64,000 nt of DNA from Lichenicola sp964247725 (GTDB lineage: Bacteria > Pseudomonadota > Alphaproteobacteria > Acetobacterales > Acetobacteraceae): contig CAXTVM010000016.1 in assembly GCA_964247725.1 (NCBI GenBank), positions 4,352-68,351 on the forward strand. Direction: 5' to 3'. The notes beneath the pieces were generated by a model. That model was not told where the DNA came from. It saw only the letters and a list, made by a program, of their open reading frames with translations, and did not search any database. Below, one piece after another: positions 14,741 to 29,367 of the stretch (position 1 is the first letter of the stretch; each line of letters begins with the position of its first letter). Both the position numbers and the translations under genes were made by a program.

Positions 14741-16291
14741 ATGGACCCGAACCACGCCGTCCCGTCCGCACCGGAGCCGCGCCGGAAGCTGGCAGCCCCC
14801 GCCAGCGCCAAGGCGCCGCCCTGCACGCTGATCATCTTCGGCGCGCATGGCGACCTCACCAAGCGGCTGCTGACGCCCGCCCTCTACAACCTGGTCGGCG
14901 CCGGCCTGCTGGACGACGGCTTCAAGGTGATCGGCGTCGATCGCGCCGACGGCACCAGCGAGAGCTGGCGGGACGAGCTCGCCCAGACCATGCAGGAGTT
15001 CACCAAGGATCCGAGCGCCGAGTTCTACACGCCCGAGATCAACGCCGGCTGGTGGGGCAGCCTGTCCGGCCGGATGGAGTACTACAAGGCCGACTTCACC
15101 GACATCGCCCAGCTCGAGGGGCTGCGGGCGCACGTCACCGGCAACGTGCTGTTCTACCTGGCGGTGGCGTCGCGGTTCTTCGCTACCGTGGTCGAGAACG
15201 TCGGCAAGGCCGGCATGACGAAGGAAGAGGAGGGCGCGTTTCGCCGCGTCGTGGTCGAGAAGCCGTTCGGCTCGGACCTCGAGAGCTCGCGCGAGCTGAA
15301 CGCGCGGCTGCTGGCGGTGCTGGACGAGGCGCAGATCTACCGGATCGACCATTTCCTCGGCAAGGAGACGGTGCAGAACATCCTGGCGATGCGCTTCGGC
15401 AACGGCATCTTCGAGCCGCTGTGGCGCCGCGAGTACGTGGACCACGTGCAGATCACCGCCTGCGAGACGGTGGGCGTCGAGGGGCGCGGCGCGTTCTACG
15501 AGCCGACCGGGGCGCTGCGCGACATGATCCCCAACCACCTGTTCCAGCTGCTGGCGATGGTGGCGATGGAGCCGCCGAACTCGTTCTCGGCCGAGACCGT
15601 GCGCACCGCCAAGGAGCAGCTGTTCGAGGCGGTGCAGCCGGTGCGGCCGGAGAACGCCGTCCGCGGCCAGTATGCCGCCGGCCAGGTGCAGGGCCGCGAC
15701 GTGCAGGCCTACCGCGACAGCCCGGGCGTCGCCCACGACAGCAACACCGAGACCTACGTGGCGCTGAAGCTGGAGATCGAGAACTGGCGCTGGTCCGGGG
15801 TGCCGTTCTACATGCGCACCGGCAAGTCGCTGACCGGGCGGCTCACCGAGGTGGTGGTGCATTTCCGCAAGGCGCCGCTGGCGATCTTCGCCGACACGCC
15901 GATCGACAAGCTGGCCCCCAACAACCTCACGCTGAACATCCAGCCGCGCCAGGGCATCACGCTGGGGCTCAGCGCCAAGATCCCCGGGCCGAAGATGGAT
16001 CTGGGCGGCGTCCAGATGAGCTTCCGCTACGAGGACGCCTTCAGCCTCACGCCCAACGTCGGCTACGAGACCCTGCTCTACGACGTGCTGATCGGCGACG
16101 CGACCCTGTTCCAGCGTGCCGACAACATCGAGGCCGCCTGGCACGTGGTCGATCCGGCGTTGAAGGCGTGGGCGGCGGACCACGCCGGCCCCGAGCCCTA
16201 CGCGGCCGGAACGGCGGGGCCTGCCGGGGCGGACGCGCTGCTGGAGCGCGACGGCCGGCACTGGATGCCGCTCGACGGCGACGCCGACTGA
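14741..16291 (+). CDS. zwf: Glucose-6-phosphate 1-dehydrogenase
   Basis: This 516-aa enzyme oxidises glucose 6-phosphate to 6-phosphogluconolactone with NADP+ (or NAD+), the entry to the oxidative pentose phosphate and Entner-Doudoroff pathways. The active-site peptide RIDHFLGKE lies at about residues 201-209, with VVVEKPFGSDL, FYMRTGKSL and the substrate-site region NNLTLNIQP. The dinucleotide loop reads GAHGDLTKR (34-42) rather than the usual GASGDL. AGGAG precedes the ATG by about 6 bp. The protein has a ~25-residue polar N-terminal extension. Confidence 0.95.
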   Translation: MDPNHAVPSAPEPRRKLAAPASAKAPPCTLIIFGAHGDLTKRLLTPALYNLVGAGLLDDGFKVIGVDRADGTSESWRDELAQTMQEFTKDPSAEFYTPEINAGWWGSLSGRMEYYKADFTDIAQLEGLRAHVTGNVLFYLAVASRFFATVVENVGKAGMTKEEEGAFRRVVVEKPFGSDLESSRELNARLLAVLDEAQIYRIDHFLGKETVQNILAMRFGNGIFEPLWRREYVDHVQITACETVGVEGRGAFYEPTGALRDMIPNHLFQLLAMVAMEPPNSFSAETVRTAKEQLFEAVQPVRPENAVRGQYAAGQVQGRDVQAYRDSPGVAHDSNTETYVALKLEIENWRWSGVPFYMRTGKSLTGRLTEVVVHFRKAPLAIFADTPIDKLAPNNLTLNIQPRQGITLGLSAKIPGPKMDLGGVQMSFRYEDAFSLTPNVGYETLLYDVLIGDATLFQRADNIEAAWHVVDPALKAWAADHAGPEPYAAGTAGPAGADALLERDGRHWMPLDGDAD

Positions 16292-16313
16292 GGCCGACGC
16301 GCCCGGCCGGACT

Positions 16314-17000
16314 TCAGCCCGGCCGGAGCCGCTTCAGGAATGCCGAGAGACGGTGCCGGCGCAGCTCGCGCCGGGCCTTGGCACCCGTCGCCATGTAGTT
16401 GAGCTGGATCGCGTAGCGCCGACCGACGAAGGTCTTGTGGCCGTGGAAGGTGTCGGGGCCGTTCGGGAACGCCAGCAGGGTGCCGTCCACCGGCGGCACC
16501 TCGACGGCGTAGTCCTCGAGGTCGTCCGGGCCGCGCAGAAGCCGCAGGCAGCCGTCCTGGCGCGCCCAGTCGGCGCTGGCCGGGTTCAGGTACAGGAGCA
16601 GCGTCACCAGCTTGGCCGTCGAGTCGCGATGGATCTGGCCGTCCCTGGCGCGGGTGCGGCCGCGCAGCGTCAGCATGGTGCGGCTGCCGGCGAGGTCGAG
16701 ATCGAAATGCCGGGCGACCGCGTCGCGCAGGCGTGGCCCTTCCAGCTCCCGCACGAGGTCGCGGGCGGCGCCGCGCAGGCGCAGCGCCGACGGCGGATAG
16801 GAGCCGCCGCGGCGGATCTCGGGCAGGTCGGACACGATCGCAACCAGGCGACGCGCCGGCACGAAACCGTGGATCACGAGGTGCGGAAACGGATCGCGAT
16901 CGGTGGGCAGCCGGTCGAAGGCATCATAGCCGAGCGCCTCGTGGCTGGTGCCGGCCGGGGCTGCGGGCGGAACTGCGGACGGGGGAAGGCTGTCTGGCAT
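16314..17000 (-). CDS. 2OG-Fe(II) oxygenase family protein
   Basis: This 228-aa protein is related to 2-oxoglutarate/iron-dependent dioxygenases of the prolyl-4-hydroxylase type. The iron ligands are visible as the HxD pair in GQIHRDS and the distal histidine in DTFHGHKTFVG. The arginine of VGRRYAIQLNY fits the 2-oxoglutarate-binding residue after the second histidine. The N-terminal ~25 residues are low-complexity P/A. It lies convergent to zwf and alone on its strand. The substrate is unknown: related proteins hydroxylate protein side chains or modify sugars in glycan clusters. Confidence 0.8.
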   Translation of the reverse strand: MPDSLPPSAVPPAAPAGTSHEALGYDAFDRLPTDRDPFPHLVIHGFVPARRLVAIVSDLPEIRRGGSYPPSALRLRGAARDLVRELEGPRLRDAVARHFDLDLAGSRTMLTLRGRTRARDGQIHRDSTAKLVTLLLYLNPASADWARQDGCLRLLRGPDDLEDYAVEVPPVDGTLLAFPNGPDTFHGHKTFVGRRYAIQLNYMATGAKARRELRRHRLSAFLKRLRPG

Positions 17001-17074
17001 CGGGCTGCGGTCCGCGACGGGGTCGGCCTAACTAGGACCGCGGCCATGCTCCCGGCAAGCGCGCGGGCCGGCGA

Positions 17075-17338
17075 TCAGCCGCGCTGCGGGTGCTCCGGAT
17101 GCAGGATGGTGTTGGTGGACAGGAATTGCGCGCAGCCGATCTGGCCGTCGCAGCAGGGCAGCGGCGCGTCGTCCACCGGCCGCGGCCGCTCGGCGCCGGG
17201 CATGTAGGCGACATGCGAGAGCATCGACCGGCCCTCGCAGGTGAAGTGCGGCTTCTCGACGGTCATGCGCAGTTCCGACGCCTTGGCCGCGGCGCCGGTC
17301 AGTGCCAGCGCCGTCGAGATCGCCAGGATCGTCCTCAT
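17075..17338 (-). CDS. Small secreted cysteine-containing hypothetical protein
   Basis: Not recognised. This 87-aa protein has a clear signal peptide (MRTILAISTALALTGAAAKA), followed by FTCEGRS and PLPCCDGQIGCAQF. That gives four cysteines in a mature chain of about 65 residues, probably disulfide-linked in the periplasm. In-frame ATGs 2 and 4 codons upstream are alternatives. It is divergent from zapE. Confidence 0.6.
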   Translation of the reverse strand: MRTILAISTALALTGAAAKASELRMTVEKPHFTCEGRSMLSHVAYMPGAERPRPVDDAPLPCCDGQIGCAQFLSTNTILHPEHPQRG

Positions 17339-17536
17339 GCCGCCCATCCCCATCCGTCCATCAAGCCACCGTCGCAGGATCAATGGACAAATCGTTGGAA
17401 TGGTTACATCGCTCGCATTTCGTTGAACTCGAAACGGAATGAAACAGGCTTGCCGGCGGTTGGGACAGACCGCCGCGATGTCGCAGCGCAGCATAAGCCA
17501 TTGATCGCGCGCGCGACGTGCCATATGTTCCGGGAC

Positions 17537-18745
17537 ATGTCCGCGACCACCGTGCAACGCCGCCCGGACACTGCCGGCGATCCCGCGACGGTCCTCCAGG
17601 ACGTCCCCGGGACGGCGCCGCCGGCAGGTCTCCGGGCCGGGCCGCTCGCGGCCTACCGCCAGCTGGTGCGGCGGGGGCTGCTGGACGAGGATCCGGCGCA
17701 GCTCGCCGCCGCCGCCCGCCTCGACACGCTGTTCCAGGCCCTGGCGCAGCGGGGCGCGGCGCCGGCGGGGTCCAGGCTGCGGCGGCTGCTCGCCCGCCGC
17801 GGCCGGCAGCCGACGCCGCCGCGCGGGGTCTACCTGGTCGGGCAGGTGGGACGCGGCAAGTCGATGCTGATGGACCTGTTCTTCGAGCAGGCGCCGGTGG
17901 CGGCGAAGCGGCGCATCCACTTTCACCGCTTCATGCAGGACGCGCACCTCCGCCTGCACGCGCTGAAGCGGCTCGATCCCGAGCTCGCCGATCCGATCCC
18001 GCCGCTGGCCGACGCCATCGCCGCCGACGCCAGCCTGCTTTGCTTCGACGAGTTCCAGGTCAACGACATCGCCGACGCGATGATCCTGGGCCGGCTGTTC
18101 GAGGCGCTGTTCGCCCGCGGCGTGGTGGTGGTGGCGACCTCCAACACAAGGCCGGAGGACCTGTTCCAGTCCCGGCCCGGCGCCGACGCCTTCAAGCCGT
18201 TCATCGCCCGCATCCGGCGCGAGATCGACACCGTGACGCTCGACAGCCCGCGCGACTACCGGCGCGGCGTCATGCGCGGTCTGCCGACCTGGCATGCGCC
18301 GGCCGATCGCCGTGCCGAGCGGGCGCTGGACGAGGCGTTCCTGTTGCTGGCCGGCGGCGCCGCGCCGCGGGCGGAGACGCTGGAGGTGATGGGCCGGACG
18401 GTGCCGGTGCCGATGGCGGCGGGCCCGGTGGCGCGGTTCGACTTCGAGGCGCTGTGCGACCGGGCGTTAGGTGCCGGGGACTACCTGGCGCTGGCGGCGC
18501 GGTTCCCGGCGCTGGTGCTGGACGGCGTGCCGCGCCTTGGACCGGAGAACTTCGACCTGGCGCGCCGCTTCATCGTGCTGGTCGACGCGCTCTACGAGGC
18601 GCGGGTGAAGCTGGTGGCCTCCGCCGCCGACCAGCCCGACCGCATCTACGAGCGCGGCGAGGGCGCGGTGGCGTTCGAGCGCACCGCCTCCCGGCTGGAG
18701 GAGATGCAGGGCGAGGCGTATCTCGCCCTGGCGCACCACCCGTAA
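17537..18745 (+). CDS. zapE: Cell division protein ZapE / AFG1-like ATPase
   Basis: This 402-aa AFG1/ZapE-family P-loop ATPase matches the E. coli FtsZ-associated ZapE and mitochondrial LACE1/AFG1. Walker A is GQVGRGKS (about 103-110) and Walker B is LLCFDEFQV (about 170-178). Sensor-like TSNTRPEDLF follows, then IYERGEGAVAFERTASRLEEM near the C-terminus, typical of the family. In many alphaproteobacteria this gene lies just upstream of mdh, as here. ATG 17537 was chosen; an ATG 4 codons upstream (17525) is an alternative. Confidence 0.92.
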   Translation: MSATTVQRRPDTAGDPATVLQDVPGTAPPAGLRAGPLAAYRQLVRRGLLDEDPAQLAAAARLDTLFQALAQRGAAPAGSRLRRLLARRGRQPTPPRGVYLVGQVGRGKSMLMDLFFEQAPVAAKRRIHFHRFMQDAHLRLHALKRLDPELADPIPPLADAIAADASLLCFDEFQVNDIADAMILGRLFEALFARGVVVVATSNTRPEDLFQSRPGADAFKPFIARIRREIDTVTLDSPRDYRRGVMRGLPTWHAPADRRAERALDEAFLLLAGGAAPRAETLEVMGRTVPVPMAAGPVARFDFEALCDRALGAGDYLALAARFPALVLDGVPRLGPENFDLARRFIVLVDALYEARVKLVASAADQPDRIYERGEGAVAFERTASRLEEMQGEAYLALAHHP

Positions 18746-18778
18746 CCGCGGCACCCCCGGCCCACACCCATGCTTACA

Positions 18779-19002
18779 GGCTATCGCATGAGGAAGAAGG
18801 CCAGGGGCTTTGCCCCTGGACCCCACTGGGGCCGTCACGCGAAGCGTGCTGGCGCACGACGGCCCCAGACCCCGATTCGTTAAGGGTCTACCTTCAAGCT
18901 GGGACTATCTCCTTACGAATCGGGGTTTGGGGCCCGCGGCCCCAACGGGCCCAGGGCAGCGCCCTCACCTTCCCCTTCCACGTCTCCTCACATGCGATAG
19001 CC
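18779..19002. repeat. Dispersed palindromic repeat, full-length copy (224 bp)
   Basis: Both terminal arms are intact: GGCTATCGCATGAGGA at the left and TCCTCACATGCGATAGCC at the right. Internal modules are CCAGGGGCTTTGCCCCTGG, GGGGCCGTCACGCGAAGCGTG with a later ACGACGGCCCC, CCCCGATTCGTTAAGG paired with CCTTACGAATCGGGG, GGGGCCCGCGGCCCC and CCAGGGCAGCGCCCT. It differs from the 2612 copy in that the GTCACGCGAAGCGTG block lies on the left instead of the right of the central stem, as if the inner part were inverted. It separates zapE from mdh. Confidence 0.92.
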
Positions 19003-19138
19003 CTGCCGATGCCCACGTCTGGCCTTGCGGGACGGCGGCGGAAGGATTAGCAAATCCCGCCTTCCGGCAGGTTGAGAGTCTTTCGCGGGTTCCCGCTGCC
19101 GCACTTTCCCCGACCCGTCCCAGGACCTGAGAGACCGC
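19003..19138 (+). promoter_or_regulatory. mdh leader with a small hairpin
   Basis: This 136-bp stretch between the repeat and mdh has a lower GC content locally (GGATTAGCAAATCCC) and a 7-bp inverted repeat CGGAAGG (19039-19045) / CCTTCCG (19060-19066). It presumably contains the promoter of the mdh-suc operon. No confident -35/-10 boxes can be assigned by eye. Confidence 0.35.
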
Positions 19139-20092
19139 ATGGCTCGCAACAAGATCGCCCTCGTCGGCGCCGGCAACATCGGCGGCACGCTCGCCCACCT
19201 GATCGGTCTGAAGGAGCTGGGCGACGTCGTCCTGTTCGACGTGTTCGGCGGCGTCGCCGCCGGCAAGGCGCTCGACATCGCGCAGTCCTCGCCGGTGGAC
19301 GGCTTCGACTGCGCCCTCAGCGGCGGCTCGGACTACGCCGCCATCGCCGGCTCGGACGTGGTGATCGTCACCGCCGGCTTCCCGCGCAAGCCGGGCATGT
19401 CGCGCGACGACCTGCTGGCCAAGAACGCCGAGGTCATCGAGAGCGTGGCCGACGGCATCAAGGCGCATGCGCCGGGCGCGTTCGTGATCGTCATCACCAA
19501 TCCGCTCGACGTCATGGTCGCGGTGATGCAGGAGCGGTCCGGCCTGCCCGCCAACATGGTGGTCGGCATGGCGGGCGTGCTGGACAGCGCGCGGTTCCGG
19601 CTGTTCCTGGCCGAGGAGTTCAAGGTCTCGGTCGAGGACGTCACCGCCTTCGTGCTGGGGGGCCACGGCGACACCATGGTGCCGCTGATCCGCTACTCGA
19701 CGGTGGCGGGCGTGCCGGTGCCCGACCTGATCAGGATGGGCTGGACTACGCAGGAGCGCATCGACGCGATCTGCGCCCGCACCGCCAACGGCGGCGGCGA
19801 GATCGTCAAGCTGCTCGGTACTGGCTCGGCGTTCTACGCGCCGGCCGCCTCGGCGGTGGCGATGGCCGAGAGCTTCCTCAAGGACAAGAAGCGGGTTCTG
19901 CCCTGCGCGGTGAAGCTCGACGGCCAGTACGGCCAGACCGACTTCTACGTCGGCGTGCCGGTGGTGATCGGCGCCGGCGGCGCCGAGCGCGTGCTCGAGG
20001 TCGAGTTCACCGCCGACGAGAAGGCGGCGTTCGACGCCTCGTGCGACGCGGTGAAGAAGCTGCTGGCCGACTTCCGCGCGATCGGCCGCTGA
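19139..20092 (+). CDS. mdh: Malate dehydrogenase (LDH-like type)
   Basis: This 317-aa NAD-dependent TCA-cycle enzyme interconverts malate and oxaloacetate. The Rossmann glycines are GAGNIGG (11-17). Other features are TAGFPRKPGMSRDDLL, ITNPLDVM, MAGVLDSARFR and the catalytic histidine in GGHGDTMVPL. The length and the KPGMSR active-site loop are those of the LDH-like bacterial MDH usual in alphaproteobacteria. It heads the TCA block; sucA starts 127 bp downstream on the same strand. The sucC-sucD genes that often lie between are absent. Confidence 0.95.
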   Translation: MARNKIALVGAGNIGGTLAHLIGLKELGDVVLFDVFGGVAAGKALDIAQSSPVDGFDCALSGGSDYAAIAGSDVVIVTAGFPRKPGMSRDDLLAKNAEVIESVADGIKAHAPGAFVIVITNPLDVMVAVMQERSGLPANMVVGMAGVLDSARFRLFLAEEFKVSVEDVTAFVLGGHGDTMVPLIRYSTVAGVPVPDLIRMGWTTQERIDAICARTANGGGEIVKLLGTGSAFYAPAASAVAMAESFLKDKKRVLPCAVKLDGQYGQTDFYVGVPVVIGAGGAERVLEVEFTADEKAAFDASCDAVKKLLADFRAIGR

Positions 20093-20219
20093 GCCGCCGG
20101 AGCCACCGCAGGGGTGGCACGGCGCTTGCCTAATACGCCGGCCGATCGGCCCGACGTGAACCGCAGGAACGACCGGGCTCGCGCATGATTCGGGGCGAGA
20201 CAGCCTAGAGGAGAGCTTC

Positions 20220-23207
<2,988 letters not shown>

Positions 23208-23330
23208 CCCTGGTCACGCTCCGCCGCCGCGACTAGAACCTGGCCCCGTGGCCTGACCCGCCCCCGCCTGGCGCCCGGCGCCGGCCGGGAGGCTCGCGGC
23301 ACGGTTCGAGAGAAACACCGAAGGAAGCCG

Positions 23331-24647
23331 ATGTCTGCCGAGATCAAGGTCCCGACGTTGGGAGAGAGCGTCAGCAGTGCGACGATCGCCCGCTGGTTGA
23401 AGCAGCCGGGCGAGTCGGTGTCGGCCGACGAGCCGGTGGTCGAGCTCGAGACCGACAAGGTCAGCGTCGAGGTCGCCAGCCCGGAGGCGGGCGTGCTGGG
23501 GCCGCACGCGGTGGAGGAGGGCGCGGAAGTCGAGGTCGGCGCGCTGCTGGCGATGGTCGAGGCGGACGGGGCGGCATCGAAGCCGGCAGCGGCCACGGCA
23601 CCCGCCGCCGCGCCCGCGCCTGCCGCCCCGGCGGCGGCGCCGACCGGCGGCATCCAGGAGCCGAAGCCGGCCGCCGGTCCGGTGGCGCGGCCGGCCACGC
23701 CGCCGGCCGACGTGGCTCGCGACGGGGCCCGCCCCGGGGCTCGCGATGAGGTCGGCGGCGGCCACGCGCCGCTGCCGGCGGCGCAGAAGATGATGACCGA
23801 GCGCGGCGTCACCGCGAACGCCGTCGGCGAGGGCACCGGCAAGGACGGGCGCGTCACCAAGGGCGACGTGCTGGCGTTCCTGGAGCGCCCGGCCACGCCG
23901 GCGGCGAAGCCGGCGCCCGCGAAGGCGGCGCCGCGCACCGACGACCCGCGCGAGGAGCGGGTCCGCATGACCCGCCTGCGCAAGACCATCGCCAGCCGGC
24001 TCAAGGACGCGCAGAACACGGCCGCGATCCTGACCACCTTCAACGAGGTCGACATGTCGGCGGCGATGAAGATGCGCGCCGACTACAAGGACGCGTTCGA
24101 GAAGAAGCACGCCGGCGCCCGGCTCGGCTTCATGTCGATCTTCGTGCGCGCCTGCGTCACCGCGCTGCGGGAGTTCCCGGCAGTCAACGCCGAGATCGAC
24201 GGCGACGACATCGTCTACCGCAACTTCGTGCACATGGGCATCGCCGTCGGCGGCGCGAACGGGCTGGTGGTGCCGGTGCTGCGTGACGCCGAGCGCATGG
24301 GCTTCGCCGAGATCGAGCGGTCGATCGCCGGCTTCGGCAAGCGCGCCCGCGACGGCCAGCTCAAGCTCGACGAGCTCACCGGCGGCACCTTCTCGATCAC
24401 CAATGGCGGTATCTACGGCTCGCTGATGTCGACGCCGATCCTGAACCCGCCGCAATCGGCGATCCTGGGCATGCACAAGATCCAGGAGCGCCCGATCGCC
24501 GTCGCAGGCCAGGTTGTGATCCGACCGATGATGTACTTGGCGCTGTCGTACGACCACCGCGTCGTCGACGGCAAGGAAGCGGTCAGCTTCCTGGTGCGCG
24601 TCAAGGACGGTATCGAAGACCCGCGCCGGCTTCTATTGGATCTCTGA
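23331..24647 (+). CDS. sucB: Dihydrolipoyl succinyltransferase (2-oxoglutarate dehydrogenase E2)
   Basis: This 438-aa E2 core has an N-terminal lipoyl domain (about 1-76) with the lipoylated lysine K43 in ETDKVSVEV and a long A/P linker. A peripheral-subunit-binding domain around AQKMMTERGV...GRVTKGDVLAFL follows, then the C-terminal acyltransferase with catalytic histidine in SYDHRVVDGKEA. It receives succinyl from SucA and transfers it to CoA. The lipoyl domain is nearly duplicated at the start of the next gene, lpd. Confidence 0.96.
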   Translation: MSAEIKVPTLGESVSSATIARWLKQPGESVSADEPVVELETDKVSVEVASPEAGVLGPHAVEEGAEVEVGALLAMVEADGAASKPAAATAPAAAPAPAAPAAAPTGGIQEPKPAAGPVARPATPPADVARDGARPGARDEVGGGHAPLPAAQKMMTERGVTANAVGEGTGKDGRVTKGDVLAFLERPATPAAKPAPAKAAPRTDDPREERVRMTRLRKTIASRLKDAQNTAAILTTFNEVDMSAAMKMRADYKDAFEKKHAGARLGFMSIFVRACVTALREFPAVNAEIDGDDIVYRNFVHMGIAVGGANGLVVPVLRDAERMGFAEIERSIAGFGKRARDGQLKLDELTGGTFSITNGGIYGSLMSTPILNPPQSAILGMHKIQERPIAVAGQVVIRPMMYLALSYDHRVVDGKEAVSFLVRVKDGIEDPRRLLLDL

Positions 24648-24735
24648 ACGCCCAACTGACAACGGCGTGTGCCGGCGATCCGATGCGCCCGCCTCCGCTT
24701 CCCAGACGGGCTTCAAAGCCAACAGGACTGATTTC

Positions 24736-26580
<1,845 letters not shown>

Positions 26581-26686
26581 GGAGGAAGGCCAGGGGCTCT
26601 GCCCCTGGACTCCTTTACTTTACGAATCGGGTTCCAAGGGCCGCCGGCCCTTGGCGAGTCCAGGGCAGAGCTCCGGCCTTGTCTCA
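26581..26686. repeat. Dispersed palindromic repeat, short-subtype copy
   Basis: It starts directly after the lpd stop with GGAGGAAGGCCAGGGGCTCTGCCCCTGGA, then TTTACGAATCGGGTTCCAAGGGCCGCCGGCCCTTGG, then GAGTCCAGGGCAGAGCTCCGGCCTT. The CCAAGGGCCGCCGGCCCTTGG palindrome is shared with the copy at 48456. It lies between lpd and pdxA and probably forms a transcription terminator. Confidence 0.85.
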
Positions 26687-26695
26687 CGGTGATCC

Positions 26696-27636
<941 letters not shown>

Positions 27637-27646
<10 letters not shown>

Positions 27647-28353
27647 TCAGGCTTGGCGTGAACATCGACCATGTGGCCACGGTGCGGAACGCCCGCGGGG
27701 GGGCGCATCCCGATCCGCTCGACGCCGCCCTGGCCGCGGTCGCCGCCGGCGCCGACGGCATCACGCTGCACCTGCGCGAGGACCGCCGCCACATCCGCGA
27801 CGACGACCTGGCCCGCATCCGAGCCGCCGTGACGGCACCAATCAACCTGGAGATGGCGGCGACGGCGGAGATGGTGGCGATCGCGCGGGCAGTGCTGCCG
27901 CATGCGGCCTGCATCGTGCCCGAGCGCCGGGCCGAGGTGACTACCGAGGGCGGCCTCGACGCGGCCGGCCAGCGCGACCAGCTGGCGCCGATCGTGGCCG
28001 GCCTGCGCGAGGCCGGCATCCGAGTGTCGCTGTTCATCGATCCGGCGCCAGAGCAGATCGAAGCCGCCGCCCGGCTGGGCGTCCCGGTGGTCGAGCTGCA
28101 CACCGGCGCCTACGCGCACGGCCGCCCCGGAGAGCTCGAGCGGCTGAGCGCCGGCGCGGCGCTGGCCGTCTCGCACGGACTGGAGGTGCATGCCGGCCAC
28201 GGCCTGACCTACGGGAACGTGGCGGCGATCGCCGCCATCCCGGAGGTGGCGGAGCTCAACATCGGTCATTTCATGGTGGGGCAGGCAATCCTCGACGGGC
28301 TTCCGGCTGTTGTGAGGCGGATACGGGCGTCCATCGACGCCGTCGCCACCTGA
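27637..28353 (+). CDS. pdxJ: Pyridoxine 5'-phosphate synthase
   Basis: This 238-aa TIM-barrel enzyme condenses the PdxA product with 1-deoxyxylulose 5-phosphate to give pyridoxine 5'-phosphate. Signatures are RLGVNIDHVATVRNARGG, LHLREDRRHI, VTTEGGLD, VELHTGAYA and HAGHGLTYGN with LNIGHFMVG near the end. The start codon lies inside pdxA. Confidence 0.96.
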
Positions 28354-28368
28354 CGTCAGGAGATCCCG

Positions 28369-29349
28369 ATGGACTACGTGCGCCTGGGCCGGACCGGCCT
28401 CAAGGTTTCCCGGCTATGCCTCGGCTGCATGACCTACGGCGAGCCGAACCGCGGGCCGCACGAATGGACGCTGGGCGAGGAGCAGAGCCGCCCGTTCATC
28501 CGCGCGGCGCTGGAGGCCGGCATCAACTTCTTCGACACCGCCAACATGTACTCGGCCGGCTCCAGCGAGGAGATCGTCGGCCGCGCGCTGCGCGACTTCG
28601 CGCGCCGCGACGAGATCGTGCTGGCGACCAAGGTGCACGGGCGGATGCGGGCCGACGCCAACGGAGCCGGGCTGTCGCGCAAGGCGATCACCGCGGAGAT
28701 CGACGCCAGCCTGCGGCGGCTCGGCACCGACTACGTCGACCTCTACCAGATCCACCGGTTCGATTCCGAGACGCCGATCGAGGAGACGCTGGAAGCGCTG
28801 GACGACGTGGTGCGCGCCGGCAAGGCGCTCTATGTCGGCGCATCCTCGATGTATGCCTGGCAGTTCGCCCGGGCGCTGTACCTGGCGCGGGAGAACGGCT
28901 GGGCGCGGTTCGTGTCGATGCAGAATCACGTCAACCTGATCTACCGCGAGGAGGAGCGCGAGATGATGGGGCTGTGCCTGGAGGAGGGGGTGGGCGTGAT
29001 CCCGTGGAGCCCGCTCGCCCGCGGCCGGCTGGCGCGGCCCCGCGGCGCCGGCGACACCGACCGCGCCCGCACCGACGCCTTCTCCACCAAGCTGTACGAC
29101 GCCACGCAGGAGGCCGACGACCGCGTGATCGACGCGGTGGGCGCGGTGGCGGACGAGCTCGGCGCCAGCCGCGCGGCGGTGGCGCTGGCCTGGCTGCTGG
29201 GCCGCCCGGCGGTCAGCGCGCCGATCATCGGCGCCTCCAAGCCGCACCATCTGGGCGACGCGCTGGCGGCGCTCGAGCTCGCGCTGACCGCGGAGCAGGT
29301 GCGCCGCCTGGAGGCCGACTACGTGCCGCACGCCGTCGCCGGCCACTGA
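28369..29349 (+). CDS. Aldo/keto reductase family oxidoreductase
   Basis: This 326-aa NADPH-dependent aldo/keto reductase is of the YajO/YghZ-like group. The catalytic tetrad is recognisable as D and Y in FDTANMYSAG, K in VLATKVHG and H in YQIHRFDSE. IGASKPHHLGDAL at the end binds the cofactor phosphate. GGAGATCCCG precedes the ATG at 28369, only 15 bp after pdxJ, suggesting co-transcription with the vitamin B6 genes, though a pyridoxal-specific role is not shown. Confidence 0.9.
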   Translation: MDYVRLGRTGLKVSRLCLGCMTYGEPNRGPHEWTLGEEQSRPFIRAALEAGINFFDTANMYSAGSSEEIVGRALRDFARRDEIVLATKVHGRMRADANGAGLSRKAITAEIDASLRRLGTDYVDLYQIHRFDSETPIEETLEALDDVVRAGKALYVGASSMYAWQFARALYLARENGWARFVSMQNHVNLIYREEEREMMGLCLEEGVGVIPWSPLARGRLARPRGAGDTDRARTDAFSTKLYDATQEADDRVIDAVGAVADELGASRAAVALAWLLGRPAVSAPIIGASKPHHLGDALAALELALTAEQVRRLEADYVPHAVAGH

Positions 29350-29367
29350 ACCCGGCCGGCTCGGGCG

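Noticed and set aside
12311..16261. 1316-codon open frame on the minus strand opposite GH15 and zwf
   Set aside because: It mirrors the codon structure of two well-supported plus-strand genes; its product is R/H/Q/A-rich without domains, typical of antisense frames in very GC-rich DNA.
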